In this document: piece after piece, positions 20,079 to 30,806 of the stretch
How positions within the stretch are numbered: position 1 is the stretch's first letter
How the letters are laid out: each line of letters starts with the position of its first letter
NCBI GenBank assembly: GCA_043228905.1
Contig: JBHGNT010000001.1
Coordinates: 11,160,001-11,224,000, forward strand
From: Azolla caroliniana
Lineage: Eukaryota; Polypodiophyta
DNA length: 64,000 nt
Direction: 5' to 3'
Program-made: the position numbers and the translations under genes
The notes under the pieces: generated by a model
What the model saw: only the letters and a program-made list of their open reading frames with translations
Told to the model about the DNA's origin: nothing
Database searches by the model: none

Positions 20079-20370
20079 GACAAATAGGAAATGACACCAA
20101 ATGAGAAAGACAAATAGGAAATGACACTAAATGAGAGGGGAAAAAACTATATTCATTACATGCCCCATAAGGGGTTTATATAATACAAAATGTAACGGTA
20201 AATAATAACCGTTACAAAAGAGAAGACCGTTACAAATGAGCAAGAGAGAAAGACAAATAGGAAATGACACCAAATGAGAGGGGAAAAAACTATATTCATT
20301 ACATGCCCCATAAGGGGTTTATATAATACAAAATGTAACGGCAAATAATAACCGTTACAAAAGAGACGAT
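20079..20370. repeat. 143-bp tandem duplication of a promoter-like LTR fragment
   Basis: GACAAATAGGAAATGACAC begins at 20079 (30-bp partial copy), 20109 and 20252. The last two copies are 143 bp apart and share GAGGGGAAAAAACTATATTC, CATGCCCCATAAGGGG and the TAACGG...AACCGTTAC inverted motif. On the minus strand TATATAAACCCC looks like a TATA box. The fragment resembles LTR sequence of another family. It sits between a truncated copia gag and the older copia integrase. Confidence 0.8.
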
Positions 20371-20509
20371 CGTTACACTCTTGTCACATGCACATAATTG
20401 TGAATGTGCTCACACATACTCATCCTCACACATTCATATACATATTACACATACCGAACAACCCCTTCAACGTGTTTTACCCTTATGCCGCCCCGTACAA
20501 CTCCTACGG
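20371..20509. other. Unassigned sequence at a nested insertion boundary
   Basis: CA-rich sequence between the 143-bp duplication and the point where copia integrase becomes readable again (GLAE region, about 20510). It is probably the far end of one of the nested insertions. Confidence 0.3.
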
Positions 20510-22066
20510 GTAACACTCTGCAAGCCCATTCAACTTAGGGGTCTTTGGCACTATATATTTGAGTCGAATACCTTGGGACTTGCAATACTCTTCGAACTAT
20601 CCTCTATACTCACCACCATTGTCGGTTCAGACAACCTTCAACTTTCGACCTGACTCTCTTTCAGCTTTGGCCTATAACTCTTTGAAGAACGACAATACTT
20701 GATCCTTCGACTTTAGTATGAAAGCCCACAACTTTCGATTGTAGTCATTAATGAATATTACGAAGTACTATCCACCACGATGCGATGGGGCATGCACGTA
20801 GTACATGTCTGTGTGTACCAATTCCAGTGCAACTTCTCTTCTCTTTGGTGGTCTTGAGTGGAATGCAACTCTATTTTGCTTTCCAACCAGGCAGTCGACA
20901 CATCTCTCCAAGTGCACTCCTTTTACTTCTGGAAGAAGTTTCTAGTCGACTAGGATATGCATGCCTCTCTCGCTCATGTGGCCAAGCCTCTTGTGCCATA
21001 TCTCTCCACTCGAGTCGGTTGCCACGTTTGCTTCATCCTTGCACAGCTTGGCATGCATCACATACTACGTGCCATGTTTTTGTGCTCGAGTCACTATGAG
21101 ACTTCCCTTGCAAAACTTCCACGTACCATATTGAAAACTACCATTGTAACCTTCATCGTGCAATCTCCCAATCGATATCATATTCAGCCTGATATCAGGC
21201 ACATATCGAACATCCCTTAGGATCAATCTACAACCAGTCGATGTTGTTAGGCATACACTTCCAATGTCGGCTATCTTGCATGCTCCATTATCTCCCATCT
21301 TTACACAGTCATAGTCACCGGTTATGTAAGACAAGAAACACTCTCTCGAGGGAGTTATATGGAACGATGCACCGGAGACAATCACCCACGTGCACTCTTC
21401 ATTTGCAAGATTTGCATTCGCTTGCTCGCAAATGAACATAAGCTCTTCTTCATGTGTATTCAGGACTGAAGTGCCCTTTTCCTCAGAAATCTTTTTGGGT
21501 TCGACATCGTTTGAAGCCCCTTTGTCTCTCTTAAGGTGTCCACGGTCCTTTTGGAAGTGTCCAGGTTTTCCACAATAAAAACATGTGAGTTTTCCTCTGG
21601 ACTTGGATATGGCTTGAGACTTGTCTCTCCTCTATGGACTTCTTTGCTTGCTTCTTCCTCTGCCCGAATGTTGTGACACATTTGCCTCCGATTGGGACAT
21701 GACACCCTTGTCCTTCCTTCTTGTCTCCTCGTTTAGGATACTTGTCTTTACCACTTGTAGAGACAGGTTCTCTTCTTGGCACGAGGTACTAAGAGAGACC
21801 ACTAGGTTCTTCCAACTGTCCAGTCGGCGATAGGGTACATAGTAGTAACAAAGCTTGCATAGCATCATCTAATAGAAACTTTGTTGCTACAAGTTGATTC
21901 ACCAACCCCATGAAGGTGTTAATGTGTACCACAATGCCTTCTCCATCTATTTAATTCAATCTCATGATCTTTCTCATTAGAGAAGTTTTGTTGAGGGCCT
22001 TATTCCTCTCGTACAACCCTGACAGTTTGTGCCATATTTTGTAGGCGTTTATGTCATTAACCACGT
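20510..22066 (-). pseudogene. Older Ty1/copia element, gag C-terminus, protease and integrase N-terminus
   Basis: Minus strand: gag (22066-21880, then fragments to 21460) with a zinc knuckle reading CFYCGKPGHFQKDRGH, in which the final Cys of CX2CX4HX4C is Arg; protease (21439-21065) with WVIVSGASFHITPS, where Val replaces the catalytic Asp of DSGAS; and integrase toward 20510 ending PKLNGLAE. Frames are shifted several times. It is continuous in homology with 17561-19181 and with 29100-29326 once the two insertions are set aside. The missing zinc-knuckle and protease residues show long inactivity. Confidence 0.88.
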
Positions 22067-22719
22067 TGTCGTAAAGAAAACCGTCCTTTAGAGCAATCGA
22101 TGCATATCGCGCGTGAACCGGCTCTTCACGCGTGCGTGCCCCCTTAATGTATATAATAGAGAATTAGGTACATAGGTATATCCTGGGAAGTTAGATTCGG
22201 TAGGTGGGAAGTAAATGAGGGAGACGACTCCCTTCTTTAAGCTATAAAAGAGAGGGAGACGCGGGGAGAAGGGGATCGCGCATTAAGGAGGACGAAGTGT
22301 TGTCGGACCGTAACCGAACGCTTCTCCTCTGTTTGTTCTCTATTGCTCTTCTTTGCAGATTTTCGGGAGGCTCGCGCTGCTTCGAGGAACGCCTGTGTGC
22401 TTCCGGCAACACCTCCATCCTATCTCCTTTCGTGCGCAGACGAACAGGCATTGACATCTGTTCGACGGCCTGTTCGGTTGTAACCGCTCACGTGCTCTGT
22501 TGTTTATTTTGTTATTCGTTAATATACAAACATTCGTGTCTCTCTGTCTCTGTGTCCTTTCGTGTCTTCTGCGTTGACGGGTCGTGCCCCCTGTGTTCCT
22601 TTGCTCACACGCAACTGGGCGTCTCTCTCTTTCTCTTTCCCCTTCTATCACCTGCTTTTCGGTTCAAGACCCCGGTGGTCCCGCCTCGTTTCTCCACGCA
22701 CGCGCGTAGTAACGCGACA
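22067..22719 (+). repeat. 5' LTR of the nested gypsy element (653 bp)
   Basis: Starts TGTCGTAAAG, ends GTAACGCGACA. It has a TATA box (CTATAAAAG, 22242-22250). Near the 3' end AAGACCCCGGTGGTCCCGCC and ACGCACGCGCGTAGTAACGC define a signature shared with LTR A (13502-14325). Followed after three bases by TTGGTGAACCCGACGTGAA, a plausible primer-binding site. Confidence 0.95.
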
Positions 22720-22736
22720 TCTTTGGTGAACCCGAC

Positions 22737-23763
22737 GTGAACAAGGCGGCAGAGGAGCAGAAGATGAGGGGGTCGGATCTTGCAGCGGCCGTGGCTTCGG
22801 CCGTGGACCGGATAGTGAGCGCACGCGAGGGCACCGGCGCCCTTGACAGGGCTATTGAGGCGATCGTCGGTACAATCGGCCGGTTCAGTGGAAAGGATGC
22901 CACGAGTTATTTGGCGTCCTACCGGGCGGAGATGCTGATGAGGGATATTCCGGAAGAGAGGCGTCTTGCCGGATTCCCTCGAGTGGCGATGCCGAGCATC
23001 CATGCAGAGGTGCTCGAAGTCCGGGCAGAGAGCCGGACCTGGGAGGAGTTCGAAGGACGGCTCCTGGAGAAATACGAGTTGGATGACGCACTTCGACTTT
23101 CAAAGCGGGGCTTCATGGAGTGGGTGGAGTCCCCCAACAAAGGAAGAAATGCGTCGGTACTCCTCCGGGAGTTTGAGGAACGCTTTGCGCGCCTTTCGGC
23201 GCTCGATCGGACCGTTCTGGACACAAGTCGTGTCCTACTGTTTGTCAAATCGGTTGACGCACGGGATCAGGAGCAAGTGGGCTCCTTACTGGAAACCGAA
23301 AACGGGCTGACGGCCGACTGGGCCGCGGTAAAAAGAGTCTGCAGCCGTTTTGACAAACAGTGGGAGTGGGTTGATACAGGGGCGACCGGGGCGGGTCCTG
23401 TCGCACCAAGGAAGCTCGAACCAATACCGCAGGCGCGAAGGGAAGAGACCCGGGAGTGGCCCGAAACCGGTTCGGCTTCGACCGGCGTGGTCAGAGGCTC
23501 GTCCGGGGGAACAACTTTGGAGGAGTTGACACGGGCGGTAAAGGATCTCTAGATCGCCTAGGCTCGGAGGGAAGGCGGCGATCAGGCTCGTGACCGACGA
23601 CCTCCGGCAGGAAATAGGTGCATGTGGTGCGACGAGGTCGGCCACATCCGGAAAGACTGCGGGGACTTTACGGAGGCTTTGAGAAGCCGGGTAGTGTACC
23701 TGTGGGAAGGTCGGGTGCACGCCAGCGATACCCGGAGGGCCCTGAACCAAAACGACGGGTGAG
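22737..23763 (+). pseudogene. Gypsy gag (capsid and zinc knuckle), interrupted by stops
   Basis: The ATG at 22737 lies 17 bp after the LTR and opens a 271-codon frame. Helical capsid motifs include IGRFSGKDATSYLASY (residues about 46-61) and EEFEGRLLEKYELDDA (about 102-117). The frame is closed by TAG at 23550 and again at 23559, both where Gln codons are likely. In the same frame downstream it continues to a zinc knuckle CMWCDEVGHIRKDC (about 23619-23660, a correct CX2CX4HX4C) and then a TGA at 23760. Without the stops it would be a single Gag running into Pol. Confidence 0.88.
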
Positions 23764-23768
23764 GAGGA

Positions 23769-24890
23769 ATGAAAAGGCTGATGGAAGAGGCGGCGGCCCG
23801 GCACGCGGAGACCGTCCACTACTCAGCGTCAACCGGTATTCGGGTCGGAGGCAACGAGGCCTGGAAGGAGAGCAAAGCTGGGTTCTGGCCGACGGTGCTG
23901 GAAGGCCTCGCCGGTGCCCGACTAAAGAGAGACGAGGCGAACCGCGCGGAGAAGCGGGTCCAGGAGGTAACCGGGTGGAGTGACCCGGTCGAAGAAAAGA
24001 CGGGTTTCGTCAAAGCAGCTTGCCAGAACTACGAGGCTCTGGTTGAAGACAAACGGGTAGGTAAAACCGGAGGGGCCGGACCCTCACAGAGATACGAAAC
24101 CCGATTCGGGCCGAAACGGAACGAGGCCGGTGAGTCCAGTGCCCGGGATAACCACAAGAAGGGCGGTTACCATTTGGGCACGGAGATCGAAAGGACCACG
24201 GACCTACGAAAGGTCCTCGAAGAACGGATCCTCGACAACAAGGTGGAACTGTCGTTGCGGGAGGTGCTCGGAATCGCCAAGAAGGAGTTCCATGACTCCA
24301 TCGTGGACTTGGTGAAGAGGAAGAGGTTGTCGACGGAGACAGAACCGGAAAGGCCGGTGGAGGTGCGGACGGCGCACATAAAGGACATGGCACTGGAAGA
24401 CGAGTGGGCGGAGAGCCACTATTCGAGGCCACACTGGGCCCGAGCGACCACGGAAACCCCGGTGAAGATCAGAGATGTTTAGGAACCGGTGGTGGCGTTG
24501 GTGGACCACGGTTCGGAAATAAACCTGATGTCCATGGACTTCTACAAGAAGGGGAAATGGCCGATCAACACTAAGCACGGGTGGAAGATATGCGCGGCGA
24601 CGCGCACCACTGATACACTACACGGGGCCTGCCCAAACGTGCGAGTCAAGATCGGCGACGTCGAGATAGACCAACACTTCTTTGTGCAGGAGACATCCTC
24701 GCACCCGGTCATACTGGGAGAATCGTACATTACGACAACGCGAATGGAGACCAAGGTGCTGGACAACGGGTCGGCTTACGCGAGGGTCAAGAGTCAGGAC
24801 GGGCGTCATTCGGTCCAGTTCCTGACGGTGCGACCGAACCACGAGCGAAACCGCGAGTCCCTCGGTGGCGAGAACCGAGAGGATTTTTAG
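23769..24890 (+). pseudogene. Gypsy linker and aspartic protease
   Basis: In the gag frame, a Glu/Lys/Arg-rich linker (23769-24479) ends at a TAG (24480-24482). It is followed by the protease: VVALVDHGSEINLMS (start about 24489) as the catalytic loop and later HPVILGESYI as the flap-distal strand. The catalytic triplet reads Asp-His-Gly where retropepsins usually have Asp-Ser/Thr-Gly. The frame closes at TAG 24888-24890. The 133 codons match the size of a retroviral-type protease domain. Whether DHG is decay or a feature of this lineage cannot be told from one copy. Confidence 0.8.
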
Positions 24891-26729
24891 AGAGGGCTGT
24901 CAAGGCGTGGGGCCGCGACAGTCCGGACACTCCGGGAAAACCCCACAAATGTACGATAGAGGCGAAACCGAAGAAACCTTGTACCATAAGTAGGAAGTTT
25001 TGTTTCTCCGACAACGGAGGGTGTACGATAGTCGGTGTCGTTGGCCGAGAAAAGACAAGGGCGGAAGAGCGACTTCGGGCGTGCGGAGTTCTCGGGCCCA
25101 GCGAAGAAATCAACTGAGCCGTGGAGGCGGTCTCCTTCGACGATACCTTGGGAATACTGCGAGAGGTGGTCAGAGAGGGCCTTAAATAGGACCGGACAAT
25201 ACCGGTTTGTTCAGAAGAGATGTATGAAGTCATCGCGGACTTCAGTCGAGGGCTCGAGTCGGATCGGACGGCCCGGGTTAACACGAAGTATAAGACTGTG
25301 GACCGGAAGGTAAGGCCAGTCGCGGCACCCTTACCGGAGGGCAGCGAGTTGCGAATCAAGGGGGTCGCGTCGGACCCCAGTTTACGAGATCCGGCCTGCA
25401 TAGGACACACCTTCACCGACAGAACGCTACGGGAGCTCAAAATCGGTGGGGGCGGGTTCCTACTGCCGGCGGAAGAAGACCGGTTTCGGAGAATGCTCGG
25501 AAGGCACGGGAAAACCTTCGCATTCTCACCGGGAGAGATCGGGTGCGTAGACCCGACAGTTGTGAAGCCGATGGTGATATTCACGGTACCGCATGTGCCG
25601 TGGAATCTCAAACCAATTCCGGTACCGAGAGCTCACATCCCGGAGCTGATGGAGCTGTTGAGGCAGAAAGTCGATATGGGCATCCTCGAACCGTCGAGTG
25701 CCCCGTACTCGAACCGGTAGTTTACTGTACCAAAGAAGAACGGGACGTTGCGCTTCATTCAAGACCTGCAACCGGTCAACAGAGTGACCATTCGGAACAA
25801 CGATAGACGAGTTCACGGAGGCCTTCGTCGGAAGGTCGATCTACTCGGTCGGTGATCTATACTCAGGGTACGATCAGTTCCAACTAGCCGTAGAGAGCAT
25901 AGACATTACGACGATGCGGACTCCTCTCGGCCTAGTGCGGATGTGTACCCTGCCACAAGGAGGGACGAACTCGGTGGCCCACATGGTGAATGCGATGAAC
26001 AACGTGCTGAGGGATTGTATCCCAGACATCATCATGCCATTCTTGGACGACATCCCGATCAAGGGATGTCCAATGGAGGAAAAGGAAGAAACGATCGGAC
26101 CGAACGGATGTCGGAGATTCGTGGCGACACACATTGACGACTGCGAGAGGGTGCTGCAGAGGCTAGAGGACGTGAGGCTCACCTTCTCCGGGGAGAAATC
26201 GGCCTTCGAGCAATCAGAGATCATGGTCGTCGGACATCTATGTGGACCGTATGGCCGGAAACCGTCTCCGGCTAAGGTGGAAGCCATCTCCGCAATGAAG
26301 CCCGACTGTAACTCGGTCACGGAGGTACAGAGGTTCTTGGGAGCATGCGCGTTCTACCACATATGGATCCCGCATTACGCCCACGTTGCCGAGCCGCTAT
26401 ACGGGTTGCTGAAAAAGGGGCGAAAATTCGAGTGGCGAGTCGAGCATACGAAGTTGGTCCGAAAAATGAAGGAGGCTCTTGTTGCAGCTCCGGCGCTCCG
26501 GAAGGCTGTCTACGAGAAAGGCACCCCCATCTACATAACGGTAGATACAAGTCCGACCGGGATCGGATGGGTCGTCAACCAAGAAGATGAGGACAATATT
26601 CGGTTCCCAATCCGGTTCGGCGCGAAGGTCCTCAGCGAGCGACAGCGAGGATATGCTCAGGTTAAACGTGAACTCTGGGGTATCGTTTCGGCGGTAAAGG
26701 CCGATAAAGACTATCTGATCGGGACATAG
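24891..26729 (+). pseudogene. Gypsy reverse transcriptase and RNase H, frameshifted
   Basis: After a frame change between 24890 and 25130, the frame at 25220-25720 carries the RT N-terminus (TVPHVPWNLKPIPV, RQKVDMGILEPSSAPYSNR) and stops at TAG 25718, where Trp is expected. KKNGTLRFIQDLQPVN follows. A second frameshift at about 25800-25860 leads to 25914-26729 with RTPLGLVRMCTLPQG and the active-site box MPFLDDIPIKG (FLDD, both Asp present), then the connection (VQRFLGACAFYHIWIPHYA) and RNase H (ITVDTSPTGIGWVV, GYAQVKRELWGIV). It closes at TAG 26727, again where Trp is expected, and RNase H continues as ETDCLPILGM. Confidence 0.92.
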
Positions 26730-28454
26730 GTGATTATTGAGACGGACTGCCTGCCGATTCTCGGCATGGTTTCCGGATGCGCAACCCCAGACCTGGCAAT
26801 GCTCAGGTGGATAGCGTACATGAAGTCCCTGGATCAGGAAATACGACACATTTCCGGGAAAGACAATGCCATGGCCGACATGCTTTCGAGGGCGCGATTC
26901 GACGACGAGGGCGGCATGGTTTCGGAGGACGAGGAAGTCGGCGTGGACTTCTTCGAGGCGGCTTACGTAACAACCGAGGGGGGGAGCACTCTGGCGCTTA
27001 ACGATTTTAACGAGAGCAAGTACGATGGGGAGTGGCTGCAGATTGGAGGATTCTTAAGGACGATGACGCCGGGCGCGTCATGGACAAGGGACGAGGCCAA
27101 CCGGATCCGGAAGAAAGCGTACCGATTCTTTCTCCGGGACGGATACTTGTGGAAGCACCCGAAGAAGAGAAACGACATCCCGCTCCGAGTAGTGGCGATG
27201 AAGGAGGAACATGAGGAGTTGCTGAAGGCCTACCACGACAGCCCCTAGGCTGGACACCGTGGGACGTGGGCCACGTTCGAGAAACTAAAGGGGAAGTACT
27301 GGTGGCCGGGGCTGTACCGGGACATGCATTGGTTCGTGACAACTTGTGAGAGCTGTCAGGTGCACTCCATAGTCCGACATCGGGACGAGCTTCACCCTAC
27401 ATACCCTCCGGCCATCCACTTCAAATGGATGGTAGATTTGGTGACGATGCCGATGGGCATAGGGCAGATGCGATATCTGGTGCTAGCCTGGGAGGTCCTG
27501 ACGAACCAGGTGGAAGGCCGAGCCCTGCAGAACAAAACGACCGCAGCCATTTGTCGGTTCCTGATCGAGGACGTGATATGCCGGTACGGGTGCGTCGGAA
27601 AGATCGTGGCTGACCGCGGGGAGTTGGACGCCGAAGAGGCCGAGGAGCTGTTCGACCGGTTAGGGGTCAAGCTCTCGCTCACCACAGCATACAATCCGGA
27701 GGCAAACGGGAAGGTGGAGCGCGGGCACGGACCGATCGTCAAAGCGCTAGTCCGGGCATGCGGAGGCCAGGTCAGGAACTGGCCACGACTGTTACCTTAT
27801 GCCTTGTGGGCGAACCGGACAACGCACAGTTCAGTAACCGGGTTCATGCCGTCAGAGCTCATGTTCGGACAGAAGCCGATCATGCCGATGGAATGGACGA
27901 TCTCCTCTTGGGCGACAGTAGACTGGAGAGACGAGATGAGTGAGGAAGAACTGCTAGCGGCGCGTATATGGCAGCTCGAGCGGAGGCCAGAGGACGTGGA
28001 ACGAGCGGCGGAGAGACTTTGGACGGCGAGGATGAAGAACAAAGCCCGGTTCGACCGAACACACCGACTCCGACCAAAGAAAATCGAGGAAGGCGACTGG
28101 GTGCTAGTCTACGATAGCAGCCTCGACAACCAACGCCGAGCAACACGGAAGTTTGCAAAGCGGTGGTTCGAGCCTTACGTGGTAACGAGCGCCAACGACA
28201 ACGAGACGTATCACCTGGCGGAACTCGACGGTACGAGGATGGCGATACCGATAGCAGGGAAGCGGATCAAAGCGTTCAAGAAGCGCCACGATGGCGAACC
28301 GGATCTAAGAGGCCTGGACAACGACGACGAACAGTCCGAGACGGAGGACGAACCGATGGATGAGGAACCGGAACCCGGACCGGTTTTCTCCAACCAGAAC
28401 ACAATTTTGGCACATACCGGTGGATGCACAGTTAGGTGGGGGCGGATGTCGTGA
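26730..28454 (+). pseudogene. Gypsy RNase H C-terminus and integrase
   Basis: The frame of the RT continues: DNAMADMLSRARF closes RNase H (about 26868). The integrase zinc finger follows, with AGHRGTWATFEKLKGKYWWPGL and CESCQVHS. A TAG at 27246 falls just before AGHRG. The 376-codon frame 27324-28454 holds the DDE core (WMVDLVTMP; IVADRGELD; NGKVERGHG, all three acidic residues present) and a C-terminal domain with KKIEEGDWVLVYD. The Pro/Glu/Asp-rich tail runs into the polypurine tract before the 3' LTR. This is the best preserved part of the element. Confidence 0.93.
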
Positions 28455-29099
28455 AGAAAACCGTCCCTTAGAGCAATCGGTGCATATCGTGCGTGAACCG
28501 GCTCTTCACGCGTGCGCGCCCCCTTAATGTATATAATAGAGAATTAGGTACATAGGTATATCCTGGGAAGTTAGATTCGGTAGGTGGGAAGTAAATGAGG
28601 GAGACGACTCCCTTCTTGAAGTTATAAAAGAGAGGGAGACGCGGGGAGAAGGGAATCGCGCATTAAGGAGGACGAAGTGTTGTTGGACCGTAACCGAACG
28701 CTTCTCCTCTGTTTGTTCTCTATTGCTCTTCTATGCAGATTTTCGGGAGGCTCGCGCTGCTTCGAGGAACGCCCGTGTGCTTCCGGCAACACCTCCATCC
28801 TATCTCCTTTCGTGCGCAGACGAACAGGCATCAACATCTGTTCGCCGGCCTGTTCGGTTGTAACCGCTCGCGTGCTCTGTTGTTTATTTTGTTATTCGTT
28901 AATATACAAACATTCGTGTCTCTCTGTCTCTATGTCCTTTCGTGTCTTCTGCGTTGACGGGTCGTGCCCCCTATGTTCCTTTGCTCACACGCAACCGGGC
29001 GTCTCTCTCTTTCTCTTTCCCCTTCTATCACCTGCTCTTCGATTCAAGACCCCGGTGGTCCCGCCTCGTTTCTCCACGCACGCGCGTAGTAACGCGACA
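28447..29099 (+). repeat. 3' LTR of the nested gypsy element (653 bp)
   Basis: Starts TGTCGTGAAG, ends GTAACGCGACA, same length as the 5' LTR, with no indels visible by eye. It differs at about 20 sites, most of them transitions. Followed by ACGT, the repeat of the left flank, and then copia gag sequence. Confidence 0.95.
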
Positions 29100-29354
29100 A
29101 CGTGTTGTAGGACACTCACGTCTACACACTATTTGATGGTGGCCATCGCCTTCCTGTTTAGGAGTTTCCATTCAAACTCTAATACCCCTATGGGTATTTC
29201 ACTTCTGTCTATGGGTTCACACAAATCTTTGACTATAAGAAGATCCTCCATTTTTATCTTCCAATCAGAGTAGTTGTGTGGGTTCAAGACTATCATTCTT
29301 GGGAAACCGCTCACACCTCCTTCCATTCTTGCACCTCAGGCTCAGATACCAATT
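29100..29354 (-). pseudogene. Older copia element, gag N-terminus and PBS
   Basis: The minus-strand ATG at 29326 opens MEGGVSGFPRMIVLNPHNYS, then DWKIKMEDLLIVKDL, a typical copia gag start. It runs to the gypsy insertion point and resumes left of 22066. Upstream, TTGGTATCTGAGCC (about 29340-29354, minus sense) is the primer-binding site. This N-terminus is unlike the MDRGM-type gags of the other copias here, so it is a separate lineage. Confidence 0.9.
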
Positions 29355-30103
29355 TGTAGAGTTCAAATTGTAGATCTACGAGAAAGATAGATTGAAATTG
29401 CAAAATGTAGAAAACAGAAAACAACCAAATCGACTGAGAATAAAATAGTACACAAGTTTTACATGGAAACCCTAAACAAGGGGAAAACCACAGGCAACAT
29501 ATCTACAATATATATTAGAGGTACAAGAGGAAAGACACAAGGACTCTGTTATCTCAGAGTATTCACCACTTAGGGTTTTACCAGAGTGTCACTCACACTC
29601 ATGCTCTCTCGCATCTCTTCCTATTCTCTGGTGCTCTCACTTTAGCTCTCTACAACAGAAGCTCTATGCACATCATTTTTCATAATGGTTGCCCAAGGTG
29701 TATTTATACTCATACACAATATTGGCTATTTACAAATGTACCCGTTATTATTATTATTATATATAATGTAAATAATAATTAATCGGCCCGGTCTTTGGCC
29801 ATCCGGTCGGCTCGACTTGTCGACCTTGTCTTTGGCCATCCGGTCGACCCGACTTGTCGGCCTTGTCTTTGACCATCCGGTCGACCCGACTTGTCGGCCT
29901 TGTCTTCGACCATCCGGTCAACCCGACTTAGAGCATCCATCCAATGTAGTCGACTCTCTATCTCCTTCAAACAAGTTGACCACCTTGTCGACTCGTTGGT
30001 CGATCCGATCGACCATCCCGTATTCGGCTTGTCAATTCAACTGTCGAGTTCTTTCTTGGCTTCGACTGTCGACTTCTCCCATAGGAGGGACAAAATCCTA
30101 ACA
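29355..30103 (-). mobile_element. 5' LTR of the older copia element (749 bp)
   Basis: On the minus strand it begins TGTTAGGATTTTGTCC at 30103 and ends GAACTCTACA at 29355, just before the PBS. A TATA-like TATAAATAC lies near 29702-29710. It contains a 37-bp tandem array (29791-29938) in the upstream part. The partner 3' LTR is absent, because the element is cut at 17560 by a younger copia. Confidence 0.88.
29791..29938. repeat. 37-bp tandem repeat, 4 copies, inside the copia LTR
   Basis: GTCTT(T/C)GRCCATCCGGTC begins at 29791, 29828, 29865 and 29902, exactly 37 bp apart. The units also share GACTTGTCGRCCTT. The array lies upstream of the LTR TATA box in element orientation, a place where enhancer-like repeats occur in LTRs. 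Confidence 0.9.
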
Positions 30104-30407
30104 TAATGTTGAAATGAGAGATAACATTCATGGTCATGGCTTTATTTTGACATCACTTTACAGTATAGCTTGACAAAGTGGAAGTTGTTTATGTGGCGTC
30201 AATGATCACAATGCTACGAAGATTCATCTCCCTAATAGTTTGGAATTTCTACGTACTCACACACACACACACACACGAACAAACACACCCACACAAATAC
30301 AAACATAGTAGACAAGCACACCCACCCACCCACCTATGAGCTAGACAGAGAGTGGAGCATAGGAGATAGACACAAAGCGAGGTACGTAAGATAATCTTGG
30401 TCACTCA

Positions 30408-30442
<35 letters not shown>

Positions 30443-30657
30443 ATGACATCTCGAGGTCGAGGAAGTGATACGGTGAGATTGGGGTGAATGAATGAACAAG
30501 GAAACAAATGCATAATACATACATACATAGTGAGAGAGGAGCCCAAACTTTTGAGACAAAATGAATGAATGAATGAAAATGGCAGAAGAAGAAGAATGGA
30601 GGGGAGAGAAAGAGAGACAGTAGGAGTGTGTACATTTTAATCCCACGAGTCTGTTAT

Positions 30658-30700
<43 letters not shown>

Positions 30701-30775
30701 GGAGCCCTAATCCTGACACCATCGCCATAGCCAATCAGGAAACAAAATAAAATAAAACCTTCTCCTCGTTTATAA

Positions 30776-30806
<31 letters not shown>

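Larger units (their letters stand above)
22067..29099 (+). mobile_element. Near full-length Ty3/gypsy element (7033 bp) nested in a copia gag
   Basis: Two 653-bp LTRs (22067-22719 and 28447-29099), a PBS-like site, gag, protease, RT, RNase H, integrase and a polypurine tract (GGTGGGGGCGGA just before 28447) lie in canonical order. The insertion splits the minus-strand copia gag. The flank ACGT at 22063-22066 is repeated at 29100-29103, a 4-bp target-site duplication. The LTRs differ at about 20 positions by my count, which makes this one of the youngest insertions here. The element is strikingly GC-rich beside its surroundings. Multiple in-frame stops and at least two frameshifts prevent expression of intact proteins. 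Confidence 0.95.

Noticed and set aside
20780-21220. Plus-strand frames of 87-104 codons in the copia integrase/protease region
   Set aside because: Shadows of the minus-strand copia frame, whose protease and integrase motifs are clear.
22297-22740. Open frames within the gypsy LTRs (also 28677-29273)
   Set aside because: They occur in the R/U5 part of both LTRs, have Cys/Ser-rich chance composition, and one runs out of the LTR into copia sequence.
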